Assembly: GCF_002252565.1 (NCBI RefSeq)
Contig: NZ_NPML01000011.1
Span: 1-64,000 of the forward strand
Direction: 5' to 3'
Origin: Petroclostridium xylanilyticum
GTDB lineage: Bacteria > Bacillota > Clostridia > SK-Y3
Length of the DNA stretch: 64,000 bases
The notes beneath the pieces were generated by a model. It searched no databases. It was not told where the DNA came from and saw only the letters and a program-made list of their open reading frames with translations. Both the position numbers and the translations under genes were made by a program. Positions 33,514 through 43,477 of the stretch are shown here, piece after piece. How positions within the stretch are numbered: the stretch's first letter is position 1; every line of letters begins with the position of its first letter.

Positions 33514-35322
33514 TTAGTCTAACTTTAATACTGACATAAATGCTTCCTGAGGGACTTCAACCGTACCTACCTGCCTCATTCTCTTCTTTCCTTCCTTTTG
33601 CTTTTCCAGCAGTTTCTTCTTCCTGGTGATATCCCCGCCATAACATTTTGCCAGCACATCTTTACGCAATGCTTTTACCGTTTCCCGTGCAATTACTTTA
33701 TTGCCTATAGCAGCCTGTATAGGTATTTCGAAAAGCTGCCTTGGGATGGATTCCTTTAGTTTTTCCGCAATTCTTCTGCCCCTGGTGTATGCTTTTTCAC
33801 TGTGCACAATAAAAGATAATGCGTCTACTACCTCACCATTTAACAGTATATCCAATTTTACAAGGTCAGATTTTTTATATCCCAGCAATTCATAATCAAA
33901 AGAAGCATAACCTTTTGTCCTGGATTTTAAAGCATCAAAAAAGTCATAGATAATCTCATTTAACGGAAGCTCATAGGTTAGTACGGCCCTGCCCTCGTCA
34001 ATATAACTCATATCTTTATAAATTCCCCGGCGTTCCTGGCATAATTCCATAATATTACCTACATATTCAGTAGGTACCATAATAGAGGCTTTTACTATGG
34101 GCTCTTCCATATAATCAATTTCAGTTGGAGGAGGAAGGTTGGTAGGATTATCTACATTAATTATTTCTCCATTTTTCTTAATTACTTTATAGATTACACT
34201 GGGCGCCGTAGTGACAAGGTCGAGGTTGTACTCCCTCTCTAACCGTTCCTGGATAATCTCCATATGCAAAAGTCCCAGGAACCCACACCGGAAACCAAAT
34301 CCCAACGCTATAGATGTCTCAGCTTCAAAAGTGAGGGAAGCATCGTTTAATTGGAGTTTTTCAAGGGCATCCCGCAAATCATCATACCTTGCTCCATCTG
34401 CCGGATAAATTCCGCAAAACACCATGGAATTAACCTTTTTATATCCAGGCAAAGGTTCAGCGGCAGGATTTTGTACTGTGGTTATGGTATCTCCCACTCT
34501 TGTATCTTTTACGTTTTTAATACTGGCTGCAATAAATCCTACCTCTCCTGCTAAAAGCTCGTTAGAATTATGCAATCCATTTGGCTTAAGATAACCTACC
34601 TCCGTCACCTCAAACTCTTTACCGGTAGCCATCATCCTTATCTTTGTTCCCGGGGATATACGGCCTTCTTTTATCCTTACATATGCGATGACCCCTTTAT
34701 AGCTGTCATAATAGGAATCAAAGATTAGTGCCCTTAAAGGCGCGTCTTCCGCTCCCCGCGGTGCCGGGATTTTTTTTACGATTTGTTCCAGAACATCATC
34801 GATTCCTATACCTTGCTTGGCTGAAATCAAAGGAGCATCCTCTGCAACAATCCCTATGATATCCTCTATCTCCTTTTTTACAAAGTCAGGACGGGCACTG
34901 GGCAAATCAATCTTATTGATTACAGGGACAATTTCCAGGTCATGGTCCAATGCCAGATAAGTATTGGCCAGCGTCTGGGCTTCTATTCCCTGCGCGGCAT
35001 CTACTACTAAAATTGCTCCTTCACAGGCGGCCAAACTTCTTGAAACCTCATAATTAAAATCCACATGCCCCGGTGTATCAATCAGATTGAGTATATACTC
35101 TTCTCCATCCTGAGCTTTGTATACTAATCTAACTGCACGAGCCTTGATAGTGATTCCTCTTTCCCTTTCCAGTTCCATGTTGTCCAGTACCTGTTCTTCC
35201 ATTTCTCTTTCAGTAAGAACCCCGGTCCTCTCAAGCAATCTATCCGCTAAAGTTGATTTACCATGATCTATATGAGCTATAATTGAAAAATTTCTGATTT
35301 TATCTTGTCTATTATCAGCCAT
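33514..35322 (-). CDS. lepA: Elongation factor 4 (LepA), back-translocating GTPase
   Basis: A 602-residue translational GTPase, full length. G1 AHIDHGKS, G2 ERGITIKA, G3 DTPGH, G4 NKID, then EF-G-like domains and the LepA-specific C-terminal domain ending [20 protein letters not shown]. The start follows AAAGGAGG. Confidence 0.97.
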   Translation of the reverse strand: MADNRQDKIRNFSIIAHIDHGKSTLADRLLERTGVLTEREMEEQVLDNMELERERGITIKARAVRLVYKAQDGEEYILNLIDTPGHVDFNYEVSRSLAACEGAILVVDAAQGIEAQTLANTYLALDHDLEIVPVINKIDLPSARPDFVKKEIEDIIGIVAEDAPLISAKQGIGIDDVLEQIVKKIPAPRGAEDAPLRALIFDSYYDSYKGVIAYVRIKEGRISPGTKIRMMATGKEFEVTEVGYLKPNGLHNSNELLAGEVGFIAASIKNVKDTRVGDTITTVQNPAAEPLPGYKKVNSMVFCGIYPADGARYDDLRDALEKLQLNDASLTFEAETSIALGFGFRCGFLGLLHMEIIQERLEREYNLDLVTTAPSVIYKVIKKNGEIINVDNPTNLPPPTEIDYMEEPIVKASIMVPTEYVGNIMELCQERRGIYKDMSYIDEGRAVLTYELPLNEIIYDFFDALKSRTKGYASFDYELLGYKKSDLVKLDILLNGEVVDALSFIVHSEKAYTRGRRIAEKLKESIPRQLFEIPIQAAIGNKVIARETVKALRKDVLAKCYGGDITRKKKLLEKQKEGKKRMRQVGTVEVPQEAFMSVLKLD

Positions 35323-35484
35323 GAGTAGAAAATTCCTCCTTTAAACGATAACAAAAATCTCAATTTAGTCCAGTATATCCGAAAATATATTTCAATGCAA
35401 TATTATAGCATATCAGCATTATTTTTGTCAGTAACAACCTTAATTACCACAGCTTTAAAAATTAAATTAAAAAGCTGTTAAACA

Positions 35485-35509
35485 ACAAAAAAGGTGCATT
35501 ATAGCACCT
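35485..35509 (-). terminator. Terminator upstream of lepA
   Basis: On the minus strand AGGTGC/GCACCT forms a short stem followed by TTTTTTGTTG, overlapping the stop of the 114-residue gene. It separates that gene from lepA. Confidence 0.75.
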
Positions 35510-35852
35510 ATTGAGTGTTTGTGACTGCCTTTGTACAATCATTTAATCCTGACACGAATTTTTCAACTCTTTTGTAAGAATTATCAACCCATATGGATAA
35601 ACTTTTAAAATCTTTTTTTAAATAGCTAAGATTAACCTCCATTGGATAATTCATAAAATTTAATATATATATTGAATCAGCTGTTTTTACCAAACTGACG
35701 ATTTTTAATTCATCCTCTACTCCCAACATTGAATTAACAGCATGGTCAACTGTTACTAATCCAACAACTAATATTGCAAGGCTAGCAAGAATTGCAAGAA
35801 ACAACAAGCGTTTATTCCGTCTTCTCCGCCTGTACAATTCCAGCCTGTTCAT
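35508..35852 (-). CDS. Small single-pass membrane protein
   Basis: A 114-residue protein: very basic N-terminus (YRRRRRNKR), one membrane helix (LLFLAILASLAILVVGLVTV, about 15-34) and an extracytoplasmic domain of about 75 residues. No family recognised. It lies between spoIIP and lepA. A sporulation role would fit the neighbours but is only a guess. GGAGGTG precedes ATG. Confidence 0.7.
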   Translation of the reverse strand: MNRLELYRRRRRNKRLLFLAILASLAILVVGLVTVDHAVNSMLGVEDELKIVSLVKTADSIYILNFMNYPMEVNLSYLKKDFKSLSIWVDNSYKRVEKFVSGLNDCTKAVTNTQ

Positions 35853-35956
35853 ATGTGCACCTCCAAAAATTTGTCCTTGGTCATATTTTTCCCTTTATGG
35901 CATATGTAATACAATAGTAGTTATGGTAACACAGGAATTTATTACCCAAAATTAAG

Positions 35957-37267
35957 TCACTTGATTTCTCTAATCACTTCAGCAACAGTTTTAGCTATAT
36001 ATTTGCTGCTGGCAAGTGCCTCCTCTAAAGTATTACCATTGCTTCCGACTTCTATAATGATAGAACCTGTTGTTGTATGCTGGTTATACCTGTATGGTGC
36101 TAAGTTAATCGGCCTTGCTAATCCAGGATATAGTTTTTGAAATTTGTCCTGTAATCTTAATGCAAACTTAAGATTTTCTTTCCAATTAGGATGTTTTAAT
36201 CCTCCCTGGTCTGTCCCTACTACCAACATCACCTGCGCAACTTTTTGTTTCTCAACCTCAGCCGTTACTTTCAGTTTTTTACCATCCGGGAAAATTAATG
36301 CATCTCTATGAATATCCAACACAATCTTTATTGAAGGATTTTTCTTCAGTTGAGACTCTATCGTTTCCAGTGCCTTTCTATAAGAACCGTTATAGGAAGG
36401 ATAATCATGGACCGTTTTATCATGAATTACCGATATACCGGCAGCTTTAAGATTTTTAGCTATTTCTTCGCCCACCCTTACAATATTATACCTGGAATTC
36501 TCTGTCCGGTCAGGATCGCTTGGAGTATAGTTATTTTGTTTTGTTGGAGTAAATGCTTCTGAGGTGTGTGTATGTATAATCAGTACATGCGGACCCTTGC
36601 CCGATATTTTCATTTTTAAATCTTCTTTCAACAATTCCGAAATATCAATTTTTTGATTTGCTTCATTCTTTACATATATACCATCTGAAAATTCATATCC
36701 CTTTTTATCAGGAGAACTGATATTTACATCAGTAATATTCCTTCCTTCTTCTTCTCCCTTGTCCTCACTGTCAGAAGTATCTGCCGTGGATGGAATGTCA
36801 TCATTCTTTTCTTTAGGATTAGGTGCTTGCGCCGGTTCAAGTACTTCTTTTTTCGATGGCAAATTAAAAAAAGAGCTCTCATTACTGGTAAATGCCGCAG
36901 CAATAATCTGGGGTTCATGTTTCTTCATCATTAAAATTTGACCACTGATAATGGTTATAGGATTTTTAATGTCAAAGCCTGTAACAAACTCTGTAAACCA
37001 TCTTATATCTCTATCATCAGTAATAATGCTTTTTTCTTTGTCACAGGTTACTTTAATAATAGGCAATACGTTATTAATATGCGATTTCAGAAAGTCTCCC
37101 TCTACTAACTTTGAGGATTTTATTTCTTTTAGAACCAACTGCTTATTTATATAAAAATTAATTTTATTGGTGATGATCAATGCGTTTGAAAACAAATAGA
37201 ATGCAATTATCGTTAATATTATAGTAACTGTCAATCTTGTTTTATTTACTGTTCTTATCCTTATCAT
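35957..37267 (-). CDS. spoIIP: Stage II sporulation protein P
   Basis: About 436 residues. An N-terminal membrane anchor (LTVTIILTIIAFYLFSN) is followed by a low-complexity Glu/Asp/Pro linker (about 150-205) and the SpoIIP amidase domain (VLIIHTHTSEAF, VLDIHRDA, IEVGSNGNTLEEA near the end). With SpoIID and SpoIIM it degrades septal peptidoglycan during engulfment. The start is MIRIRTVNKTR after GCGGGGG. It follows gpr, an order common in spore formers. Confidence 0.94.
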   Translation of the reverse strand: MIRIRTVNKTRLTVTIILTIIAFYLFSNALIITNKINFYINKQLVLKEIKSSKLVEGDFLKSHINNVLPIIKVTCDKEKSIITDDRDIRWFTEFVTGFDIKNPITIISGQILMMKKHEPQIIAAAFTSNESSFFNLPSKKEVLEPAQAPNPKEKNDDIPSTADTSDSEDKGEEEGRNITDVNISSPDKKGYEFSDGIYVKNEANQKIDISELLKEDLKMKISGKGPHVLIIHTHTSEAFTPTKQNNYTPSDPDRTENSRYNIVRVGEEIAKNLKAAGISVIHDKTVHDYPSYNGSYRKALETIESQLKKNPSIKIVLDIHRDALIFPDGKKLKVTAEVEKQKVAQVMLVVGTDQGGLKHPNWKENLKFALRLQDKFQKLYPGLARPINLAPYRYNQHTTTGSIIIEVGSNGNTLEEALASSKYIAKTVAEVIREIK

Positions 37268-37336
37268 ATTTTTCCCCCGCTTTTGTACACCCATTCAATT
37301 AATGATATTCAAAAACAGGGGGGTTTATGAATAAAT

Positions 37337-38317
37337 TTAATGTACGTATCTGTTCACATCTTCAAGTCCTATTCCCTCATGAAGTGCAATGTTTATGCCA
37401 TTGGCAATTACTTTGGACACATCTTCAATGATTGTATCTACTTCTTTTGGTGTTACCATTAAATTTCCGATATAAGGTGAAAGGATCTCTTGAATAAGGG
37501 TGAATTTTTCATTCTTATCCATATTTTTTAGCATCTCATAAAAAGCTGATCCTTGTTCTACCTGCTTTAACATGGAGTCAATCATAAGGTCAATCGTATC
37601 ATTCGCCATAGTTGCAGCATCTACTACTGTAGGAACACCTATCGCTATAACCGGTACTCCCAGCGTCTGTATTGTTAATCCCATTCTCTTATTTCCTACC
37701 CCTGAACCCGGGTTAATTCCGGTATCAGCAATCTGAATGGTAGTACTAATTCTATCCATTCTCCGGGAAGCAAGAGCGTCAATGGCAATCACCAAATCCG
37801 GCTTTACTCTATCTACGATACCTCTAATGATTTCTCCTGTTTCTATTCCTGTAAGACCTAATACCCCGGGTGCAATCGCACAGACCGGGCGCACCCCCTC
37901 ATCTACCTGCTCCGGGATATACTCAAGCAGGTGCCGGGTAACCATTAAACTTGAAACAACTTTCGGGCCCAAAGCGTCAGGAGTAACATTCCAGTTCCCC
38001 AACCCTACTACCAGTACCGTAGCTTTTTTATCAATTTTTACTATGTTAAATAACTCTTTTGCAAATACCTTACATACTTCTTCATGTAAATCAGGATCAT
38101 TTTCTCTTAATCTCGGTACCTCAATGGTAATGTAGTTGCCCATTGGTTTGCCCATGGCTTCCACACCGTCTAAAGATGTAATCTTCACTCTTGTTACCGA
38201 AATATCTTTGCTGCCTTCAGTTACTACCTCTACACCAGGAACCTCTGACTCCTGTTGAGCATTTTGCTTATACATCTCCCTAGCTTCCAAAGCAAGATCT
38301 GTTCGAATACTATACAT
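37337..38317 (-). CDS. gpr: Germination protease (spore endopeptidase GPR)
   Basis: A 326-residue aspartic-type protease that degrades small acid-soluble proteins at germination. It begins MYSIRTDLALEA, the site region where the zymogen removes its own N-terminus, and contains GLGNWNVTPDALGP and IDALASRR typical of GPR. ATG is 7 nt after GGAGG; a TTG five codons upstream lies within that site and is rejected. It is divergent from rpsT. Confidence 0.96.
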   Translation of the reverse strand: MYSIRTDLALEAREMYKQNAQQESEVPGVEVVTEGSKDISVTRVKITSLDGVEAMGKPMGNYITIEVPRLRENDPDLHEEVCKVFAKELFNIVKIDKKATVLVVGLGNWNVTPDALGPKVVSSLMVTRHLLEYIPEQVDEGVRPVCAIAPGVLGLTGIETGEIIRGIVDRVKPDLVIAIDALASRRMDRISTTIQIADTGINPGSGVGNKRMGLTIQTLGVPVIAIGVPTVVDAATMANDTIDLMIDSMLKQVEQGSAFYEMLKNMDKNEKFTLIQEILSPYIGNLMVTPKEVDTIIEDVSKVIANGINIALHEGIGLEDVNRYVH

Positions 38318-38395
38318 GTCAACTGCCTCCAATATTCATATAATAAATCATTATTAAATTTTGCTAATGATTCATTTTTTATACTTAAATAGTCC

Positions 38396-38424
38396 TTGCT
38401 TTTTTTATACTTTCATGTTAAAAT
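38396..38424 (+). promoter_or_regulatory. rpsT promoter
   Basis: TTGCTT (38396-38401), 17 bp, TAAAAT (38419-38424), 36 bp upstream of the start. Confidence 0.75.
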
Positions 38425-38460
38425 AAGCTTTGTGAATTTAGAGTACTGGAGGTGAGTATA

Positions 38461-38727
38461 TTGCCTAATATTAAATCAGCTATGAAAAGAGTTAAGGTTA
38501 TTAAAGTGAAAACTTTAAGAAACCAAATGATTAAATCTGCTTTAAAGACTTATATCAAGAAATTTGAGAATTCAGTTGTTGAAGGAGATATAGAAAAGGC
38601 AAATGCAGCTTTTAAAATGGCTGTTAAAAAAATAGACCAGGCTGTTGCAAAGGGTACTCTACATAAGAATACCGCAGCCAGAAAAAAATCTCAACTTTCA
38701 CGTAAACTTAAATCATTGAGCGCATAA
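38461..38727 (+). CDS. rpsT: 30S ribosomal protein S20
   Basis: An 88-residue basic, helical ribosomal protein with the expected start PNIKSAMKRVK. TTG at 38461, 6 nt after GGAGGTG, gives the canonical N-terminus; the GTG three codons earlier lies inside the ribosome binding site. It is the only plus-strand gene in this part of the window. Confidence 0.96.
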   Translation: MPNIKSAMKRVKVIKVKTLRNQMIKSALKTYIKKFENSVVEGDIEKANAAFKMAVKKIDQAVAKGTLHKNTAARKKSQLSRKLKSLSA

Positions 38728-38757
38728 AAAAACGTACTTTCGTAAGTACGTTTTTTT
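38726..38757. terminator. Bidirectional rpsT/holA terminator
   Basis: A 9-bp stem AACGTACTT/AAGTACGTT is flanked by A-run and T-run, between the converging rpsT and holA genes. Confidence 0.9.
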
Positions 38758-39769
38758 ATACCATTTTTCTGTTAGATCCGCATTTTACCATAAACATATG
38801 GAGAGCTACCCATTCATTCATCTTACTGCTTTTTATATCACTATCCGCTTTCAAACATTCTTGTATCATGCTGTGGAGATATTGGACAGAAAAATTCTGA
38901 GCATGTTTAATGTATTTCTTTACTGCAAAATGCGGAATGTGAACCCTATTTGCAATACTTTCAGCGGTTGCACCTTCTTTTAATAAAAGCTTTACTTTTA
39001 ATATGTCATAAAAATGCTTTGATAATAAGGATATTATTTTTACGGCCGGTTCTTTCAAGGTTATCATATCATTTAAAAGTTCAAAGGCAAGTTGAGTGTT
39101 ATTATCCATAATTGCATCAATCATATTAAAAACTTTGCTCTCTACCGACTTAGTACACACTGCCTCAATATCCTGCCTGCGTATCGTCTCCCTGTTGCCA
39201 CAATAATGCACCAGCTTATCTATCTCGTTTTTAATGCTTGTCATTCCGACATCGCAGTGCTCCAGCAAATAATAGATATCTTCTTTTTCAATTTTCTTTT
39301 TATATGAAGTAATTACCCGGTTTACCCAGTTAACCAGGTCCACAGTCTTTTGATATTTAAAATCCAAAATCAATCCTTGCTTTTTTACCAGGTTAAACAG
39401 CTTACTTCTCTGGTCTATTTCTTTTTCATAGAACACAAGGCAAATATAGGATGGCATATCTTTCAGATAGGTTTCCCAAAATTCTTTTTCCTGGGCTTTC
39501 GGAGATTTAAAAATTCCACTATCTTTTATGACCACCATTTTATATTCTGACATTACCGGTAGGGATTCAATCCCGTCCTGCACCTGCTGTAAATCAATAT
39601 TTTTCCCTTCATAAAAACAAAAATTAAAGTCCTCAAAAGATTTATCCACGATTTTACTTTTCAACTGGTTGTAATAATACTCCTTTAAGAAGTCTTCTTC
39701 ACCAAAAAACAGATATATATTTGAAAATACTCCATCTTTCAATTGTTTTTTTAATATATCTACACTCAA
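38756..39769 (-). CDS. holA: DNA polymerase III subunit delta
   Basis: A 337-residue clamp-loader delta subunit: YLFFGEEDFLKEYY near the N-terminus, an AAA+-like fold without Walker motifs, and a C-terminal helical collar domain. It opens the beta clamp. TTG start after GAAGGTG, 3 nt after the comEC stop, so probably coupled; comEC-holA is a usual order in Bacillota. Confidence 0.93.
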   Translation of the reverse strand: MSVDILKKQLKDGVFSNIYLFFGEEDFLKEYYYNQLKSKIVDKSFEDFNFCFYEGKNIDLQQVQDGIESLPVMSEYKMVVIKDSGIFKSPKAQEKEFWETYLKDMPSYICLVFYEKEIDQRSKLFNLVKKQGLILDFKYQKTVDLVNWVNRVITSYKKKIEKEDIYYLLEHCDVGMTSIKNEIDKLVHYCGNRETIRRQDIEAVCTKSVESKVFNMIDAIMDNNTQLAFELLNDMITLKEPAVKIISLLSKHFYDILKVKLLLKEGATAESIANRVHIPHFAVKKYIKHAQNFSVQYLHSMIQECLKADSDIKSSKMNEWVALHMFMVKCGSNRKMV

Positions 39770-39772
39770 TAT

Positions 39773-42139
39773 TTATTCACCTTCTTTAAAGACCTTTATA
39801 TTCTTTATTACTTTACCATCTGTTATAAACGTAACAGTGCCATTTATATCTGTCCGGTATATACTTATCTTGTTATTTTCCAGGCGCTCCAATACTTGCC
39901 TGGATGGATGCCCAAAATTATTTCTTCCTACAGATATGACAGCATATTCAGGAGAAACCTGTCTTAAAAATTTTTCCGTTGAAGAAGTATCCGAACCATG
40001 ATGCGGCACTTTTAGCACATTCGCAGTAAGCAATCCACCACATTCTGCAATATACCCTTCTGCCTCTTTTTCAATATCTCCTGTCAAAAGGAAAGAAACA
40101 CTGCCATATTGTAATTTCAAAATAAGGGATTTATTATTTTCATTTAATAGCGGATTCTTTACCTGATTCATCCCAGGTCCTAATACCTCCACAACCACCT
40201 TGTTATCTATCTTGAGCTTATCACCTTTGGATAAATAGTATATTGGAACCAGCCGATGATTAGCATTTTCAACCAAATTCTTTTTTAATTGATTTTCTTC
40301 TTCGCGTAAAGGCAGCATCAAAGTTTTTATTAACATATTTTCAAGCATGGTGAGTATTCCTTCCGCATGGTCATCGTGATAATGGGAAACAACAGCCACA
40401 TCTATACTCATGACTCCTCTTTTTAATAAATACGGAATAACGATGTTTTCCCCTACATTATAATCATTTCTACCTTCGCTGCCTCCACCATCAACCAGTA
40501 TCGTCTTACCACCCGGACATCTTAAAAAGATACAATCTCCCTGCCCCACATTGACAAAGGTAACTTCCAGGTTATTCTTTTGCCAAAACTGAACTACTAC
40601 CGAGGAAATAAATACAACTATCAATAGAAAAAATACAGATCTAAATTGAAATATATTTTTTGTTCCTTGTAATAAATTATACAGCATAAATAAAATAAGT
40701 AAATAAGCAATAACAAAGAAAAGATCCGGACTGGGGACTGCAAGCGTGGCAAAGGGTAGATTTGCAAACAAGCTTGAACTAAACAAGATGAACTTTAATA
40801 GGACGTAACTGAATCCTGCAATAATATAGCCAGCAACTGCATTTATACTACCTAAAACATATAATATTACCCCTGATATGAGTACAATGGACGTAAAGGG
40901 TACTACGATAAGATTGCTGACAATGGAAATAAGTGAAACACCGTTAAAATGATATGCAACAATAATTACTGTACCTATCTGGGCGGCTATTGATGCAGCT
41001 GCAACTTCTCTTATCCACTTAGGAAGTACACCCAATTTCGAATAGATAGGTTTGTAAAATAGAAACAGTGATAATGTAGCACAAAAGGATAACTGAAAAC
41101 CAATATCAAATAAAATGATGGGGTTATATAATAAAATCGCCAGTGCCGAAAAGAACAATGAAGTATATGCATCAGCTTCCCTATTCACCAAATACGATAA
41201 TAAAAAAATAATAGCCATAATACTTGCTCTTAATACCGAAGGTGTGCACCCTGTTATGAAAATAAACAGTATTATAAAAATTATACTGATTACTTTGCTC
41301 AAATATTTATTAATATTAAACAAGCCCAGTAAATATGTAATTCCTGTTAAAAGGATAGCTACATGCATTCCTGAAACTGCTACAAGATGAGAAAGCCCGC
41401 TTCTTGAAAAGTTTTCTGTCATCTTTTCTGAAAAACCGGTACGATCACCTATTATAATACCTTTAAGTAAAGCCGCTTCGTTTTCAGGCAAAAATTTATT
41501 GACCGTTCGAGTAATAGATTGCCGTGAACGGTAAACAAATTCTTCTATAATATTAGTCCTCATAAGAACACCTATTTTTTTAATCTGATATGGTGCGGCA
41601 TAAGAAACAGCATGTATCCCTTTTGCATTTAGATAATAATTATAATTAAAGCCTCCTTCATTAAAAGGTTGGGGAGGAATATGCAATTCATTTCTTACCT
41701 GTAGAATATCTCCATATTGGTAGATTGGCGTTTTATTATTACCAAGACAAATCAGCTTAACTTTTGTATGAATGGAATACCAATTGTTATTAAAATGTAC
41801 CCTGCTAATTCTGACTGTATATTCAATTCTTTCTTTTTTTACAACGGGCTGTTCAATGACCTGACATGTAAAAGTTACTGGTTTATCGACAAACTGCGCG
41901 ATAGGCTTTAAATTGGTGTTGCTGGCTATTTTAAATTGTATTGTTCCAACAGCCAACATACAAACAAACAGCATTGCAGGAAAAAGATTTACCGTATTTC
42001 TGCTAATTATAATTTTAACAATACAGATAAGTAACGCAATAAAAACTAATACTATTGACTGTTCAATACTGATATACTGTGCTGAAAAAACGCCTGTAAT
42101 ATACGAAGCTGCAGCCCAACAAAGAAGTCTTTTCAACAT
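39773..42139 (-). CDS. comEC: DNA internalization protein ComEC/Rec2
   Basis: A competence channel protein of about 788 residues. It has an N-terminal DUF4131-like region, a multi-helix ComEC competence domain (LLKGIIIGDRTGFSE, AVSGMHVAILLTG) and a C-terminal metallo-beta-lactamase domain with VSHYHDDHAEG and LKVPHHGSDTSS. It carries single-stranded DNA through the membrane. The start MLKRLLCW is 3 nt after GAGGGGA. The gene is intact although no other competence gene is in view. Confidence 0.95.
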   Translation of the reverse strand: MLKRLLCWAAASYITGVFSAQYISIEQSIVLVFIALLICIVKIIISRNTVNLFPAMLFVCMLAVGTIQFKIASNTNLKPIAQFVDKPVTFTCQVIEQPVVKKERIEYTVRISRVHFNNNWYSIHTKVKLICLGNNKTPIYQYGDILQVRNELHIPPQPFNEGGFNYNYYLNAKGIHAVSYAAPYQIKKIGVLMRTNIIEEFVYRSRQSITRTVNKFLPENEAALLKGIIIGDRTGFSEKMTENFSRSGLSHLVAVSGMHVAILLTGITYLLGLFNINKYLSKVISIIFIILFIFITGCTPSVLRASIMAIIFLLSYLVNREADAYTSLFFSALAILLYNPIILFDIGFQLSFCATLSLFLFYKPIYSKLGVLPKWIREVAAASIAAQIGTVIIVAYHFNGVSLISIVSNLIVVPFTSIVLISGVILYVLGSINAVAGYIIAGFSYVLLKFILFSSSLFANLPFATLAVPSPDLFFVIAYLLILFMLYNLLQGTKNIFQFRSVFFLLIVVFISSVVVQFWQKNNLEVTFVNVGQGDCIFLRCPGGKTILVDGGGSEGRNDYNVGENIVIPYLLKRGVMSIDVAVVSHYHDDHAEGILTMLENMLIKTLMLPLREEENQLKKNLVENANHRLVPIYYLSKGDKLKIDNKVVVEVLGPGMNQVKNPLLNENNKSLILKLQYGSVSFLLTGDIEKEAEGYIAECGGLLTANVLKVPHHGSDTSSTEKFLRQVSPEYAVISVGRNNFGHPSRQVLERLENNKISIYRTDINGTVTFITDGKVIKNIKVFKEGE

Positions 42140-42199
42140 AAATCCCCTCAAAAAGAACAAAGGCACATCGTTTCATCCGCACAGTTTCGAGGTAAAAAA

Positions 42200-42262
42200 C
42201 TTCCAAGGCTTGTGTCAGGCAGGCGCAAACTCGCTTCGCTCAAACAGTGCGCCTGCTTCTCC
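42200..42262. repeat. Palindromic repeat with GAGCGAAGCGAG core
   Basis: On the minus strand GCAGGCGCA pairs with TGCGCCTGC, and the loop contains TTTGAGCGAAGCGAGTTT, itself a palindrome. A similar TTGAGCGATTAGCGAGTTT with a nearby GGAGAAGC occurs inside 44040-44267. It lies in the 290-bp gap between nlpC and comEC, which otherwise holds only the nlpC terminator. Confidence 0.6.
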
Positions 42263-42363
42263 GACAATACGCCCAGAAGTTCTAATACCTCTCCACAATA
42301 CGGGTCTCACAATTGCGCACCTTTGTCCGCAGTTTTTTTGCACAAGCTATATTCTAATAGACA

Positions 42364-42390
42364 AAAAGACGTTTCTAAACGTCTTTTATC
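42364..42390 (-). terminator. Terminator of the NlpC/P60 gene
   Basis: An 11-bp stem AAAAGACGTTT/AAACGTCTTTT with a CT loop, followed on the minus strand by TTGTC; about 45 nt after the stop. Confidence 0.8.
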
Positions 42391-42432
42391 CAACCTATAG
42401 GTACACAAAAAATTTAGTTTTAATTTAAGTTA

Positions 42433-43137
42433 TTACTCCGGGATAATTCTTCTAGCCGTTATGTACTTTCTCTGATAGTAGCCTTCATTTAAGCTATCAT
42501 ACTTAACATCAGAACCGGGAGAAGATGCATGTATGAATTGATTATCCCCTACATATATGCCTACATGATCAATATATCCGGTCTTAACATTCCCAAAGAA
42601 TACCAAATCTCCAGGAGCCAAATCTTTTTTATCAACTTTTTTACCGTGTTCTGACTGGTCATGAGCAACCCTATTGATATTAATTCCAAAATGTTTAAAC
42701 ACATATTGTGTAAATCCCGAACAGTCAAACCCCTTTGGAGAAGTTCCACCGTACTTATAGGGAACTCCTAAGAATTTTTTGCTGAAGCCAATAATATCGG
42801 CCGCAAGAGAACCGCTGGTACCTCTATCGACTTGTCCACCTGAACGTGAAACTTCCGGATTTCTTATGGAAATGTACGCTCCATGCATCCATCCTTCTAC
42901 ATTATCATTATAGCTTATTTTTATCCATTCATCAGATCGTCCGAGTACCTTAACTTTTTCACCACGGTAAAGTTGTCCCAAAACTTTGCAGGAAGTATTT
43001 GGCTGTTCCCTGATGTTAACACAGCTGCCAGTAACCACTCCATAAGCAACTTCCTCAGCAAAGGCTGAAATCGTAATGAAAACAGAAAATACAACCAGCA
43101 TTACAACAAACATCATCATTCGCTTTAATAAATTCAT
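42433..43137 (-). CDS. Secreted SH3b-NlpC/P60 cell-wall hydrolase
   Basis: About 234 residues. A signal peptide (ending SAFA), one bacterial SH3 domain (about 30-90; VNIREQPNTSCKVLGQLYRG), and an NlpC/P60 peptidase domain with catalytic Cys in FDCSGFTQYV and His in DHVGIYVGDN. It probably cleaves the gamma-D-Glu-diamino acid bond of peptidoglycan stem peptides. The start is the second ATG, 7 nt after GCGGGGG. A strong promoter lies about 150 bp upstream, leaving a structured leader. Confidence 0.92.
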   Translation of the reverse strand: MNLLKRMMMFVVMLVVFSVFITISAFAEEVAYGVVTGSCVNIREQPNTSCKVLGQLYRGEKVKVLGRSDEWIKISYNDNVEGWMHGAYISIRNPEVSRSGGQVDRGTSGSLAADIIGFSKKFLGVPYKYGGTSPKGFDCSGFTQYVFKHFGININRVAHDQSEHGKKVDKKDLAPGDLVFFGNVKTGYIDHVGIYVGDNQFIHASSPGSDVKYDSLNEGYYQRKYITARRIIPE

Positions 43138-43197
43138 CGCCATACCCCCGCATCTTTTGTGACAAAATCTTATAACTAAAAGAATTACAATATTGGG

Positions 43198-43252
43198 TTA
43201 ATATATTCCAAAACTACATTTTGCAACAAAATATAGTTTTCTAATATATTAA
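43198..43252 (-). promoter_or_regulatory. Long hairpin in the NlpC/P60 mRNA leader
   Basis: AATATATTAGAAAACTATAT pairs over more than 20 nt with the GTAGTTTTGGAATATATT side around a short loop. It lies between the promoter and the coding region with no T-run, so it is a leader structure rather than a terminator. It does not match the ydaO (c-di-AMP) riboswitch that often precedes such hydrolases. Confidence 0.5.
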
Positions 43253-43281
43253 AAAAGTTATTACAAAACTGTTACAAAATT

Positions 43282-43310
43282 ATTATATACTTCTTTCAAC
43301 ATACTGTCAA
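43282..43310 (-). promoter_or_regulatory. NlpC/P60 gene promoter
   Basis: A consensus promoter: TTGACA (43305-43310), 17 bp, TATAAT (43282-43287) on the minus strand. Confidence 0.88.
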
Positions 43311-43357
43311 ACTATTTTTAATATTTTCCATAAAAATTTTTTATTTCTATGATAATA

Positions 43358-43457
43358 GTTCACAGTTCACAGTAGTAAACGATTTAATAGCTTTTACTGT
43401 GAACTGTGAACTTATTTGACTTTATCTGCCATGTAAATCATTATCAGTAAATATATA
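43358..43457 (+). repeat. Heptamer-arm repeat with conserved tail, copy 3
   Basis: GTTCACA units, core AGTAAACGATTTAATAG, CTGTGAA units, then the tail with GACTTTATCTGCCATGTAAA. Nearly the same as copy 1 at 680-779. It lies between the acetyltransferase stop and the NlpC promoter. Confidence 0.88.
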
Positions 43458-43477
43458 CATAAATAAATATATTACAT

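Noticed and set aside
43144-43281. A ydaO-type (c-di-AMP) riboswitch before the NlpC/P60 gene
   Set aside because: The leader is dominated by one AU-rich hairpin and lacks the conserved ydaO blocks.
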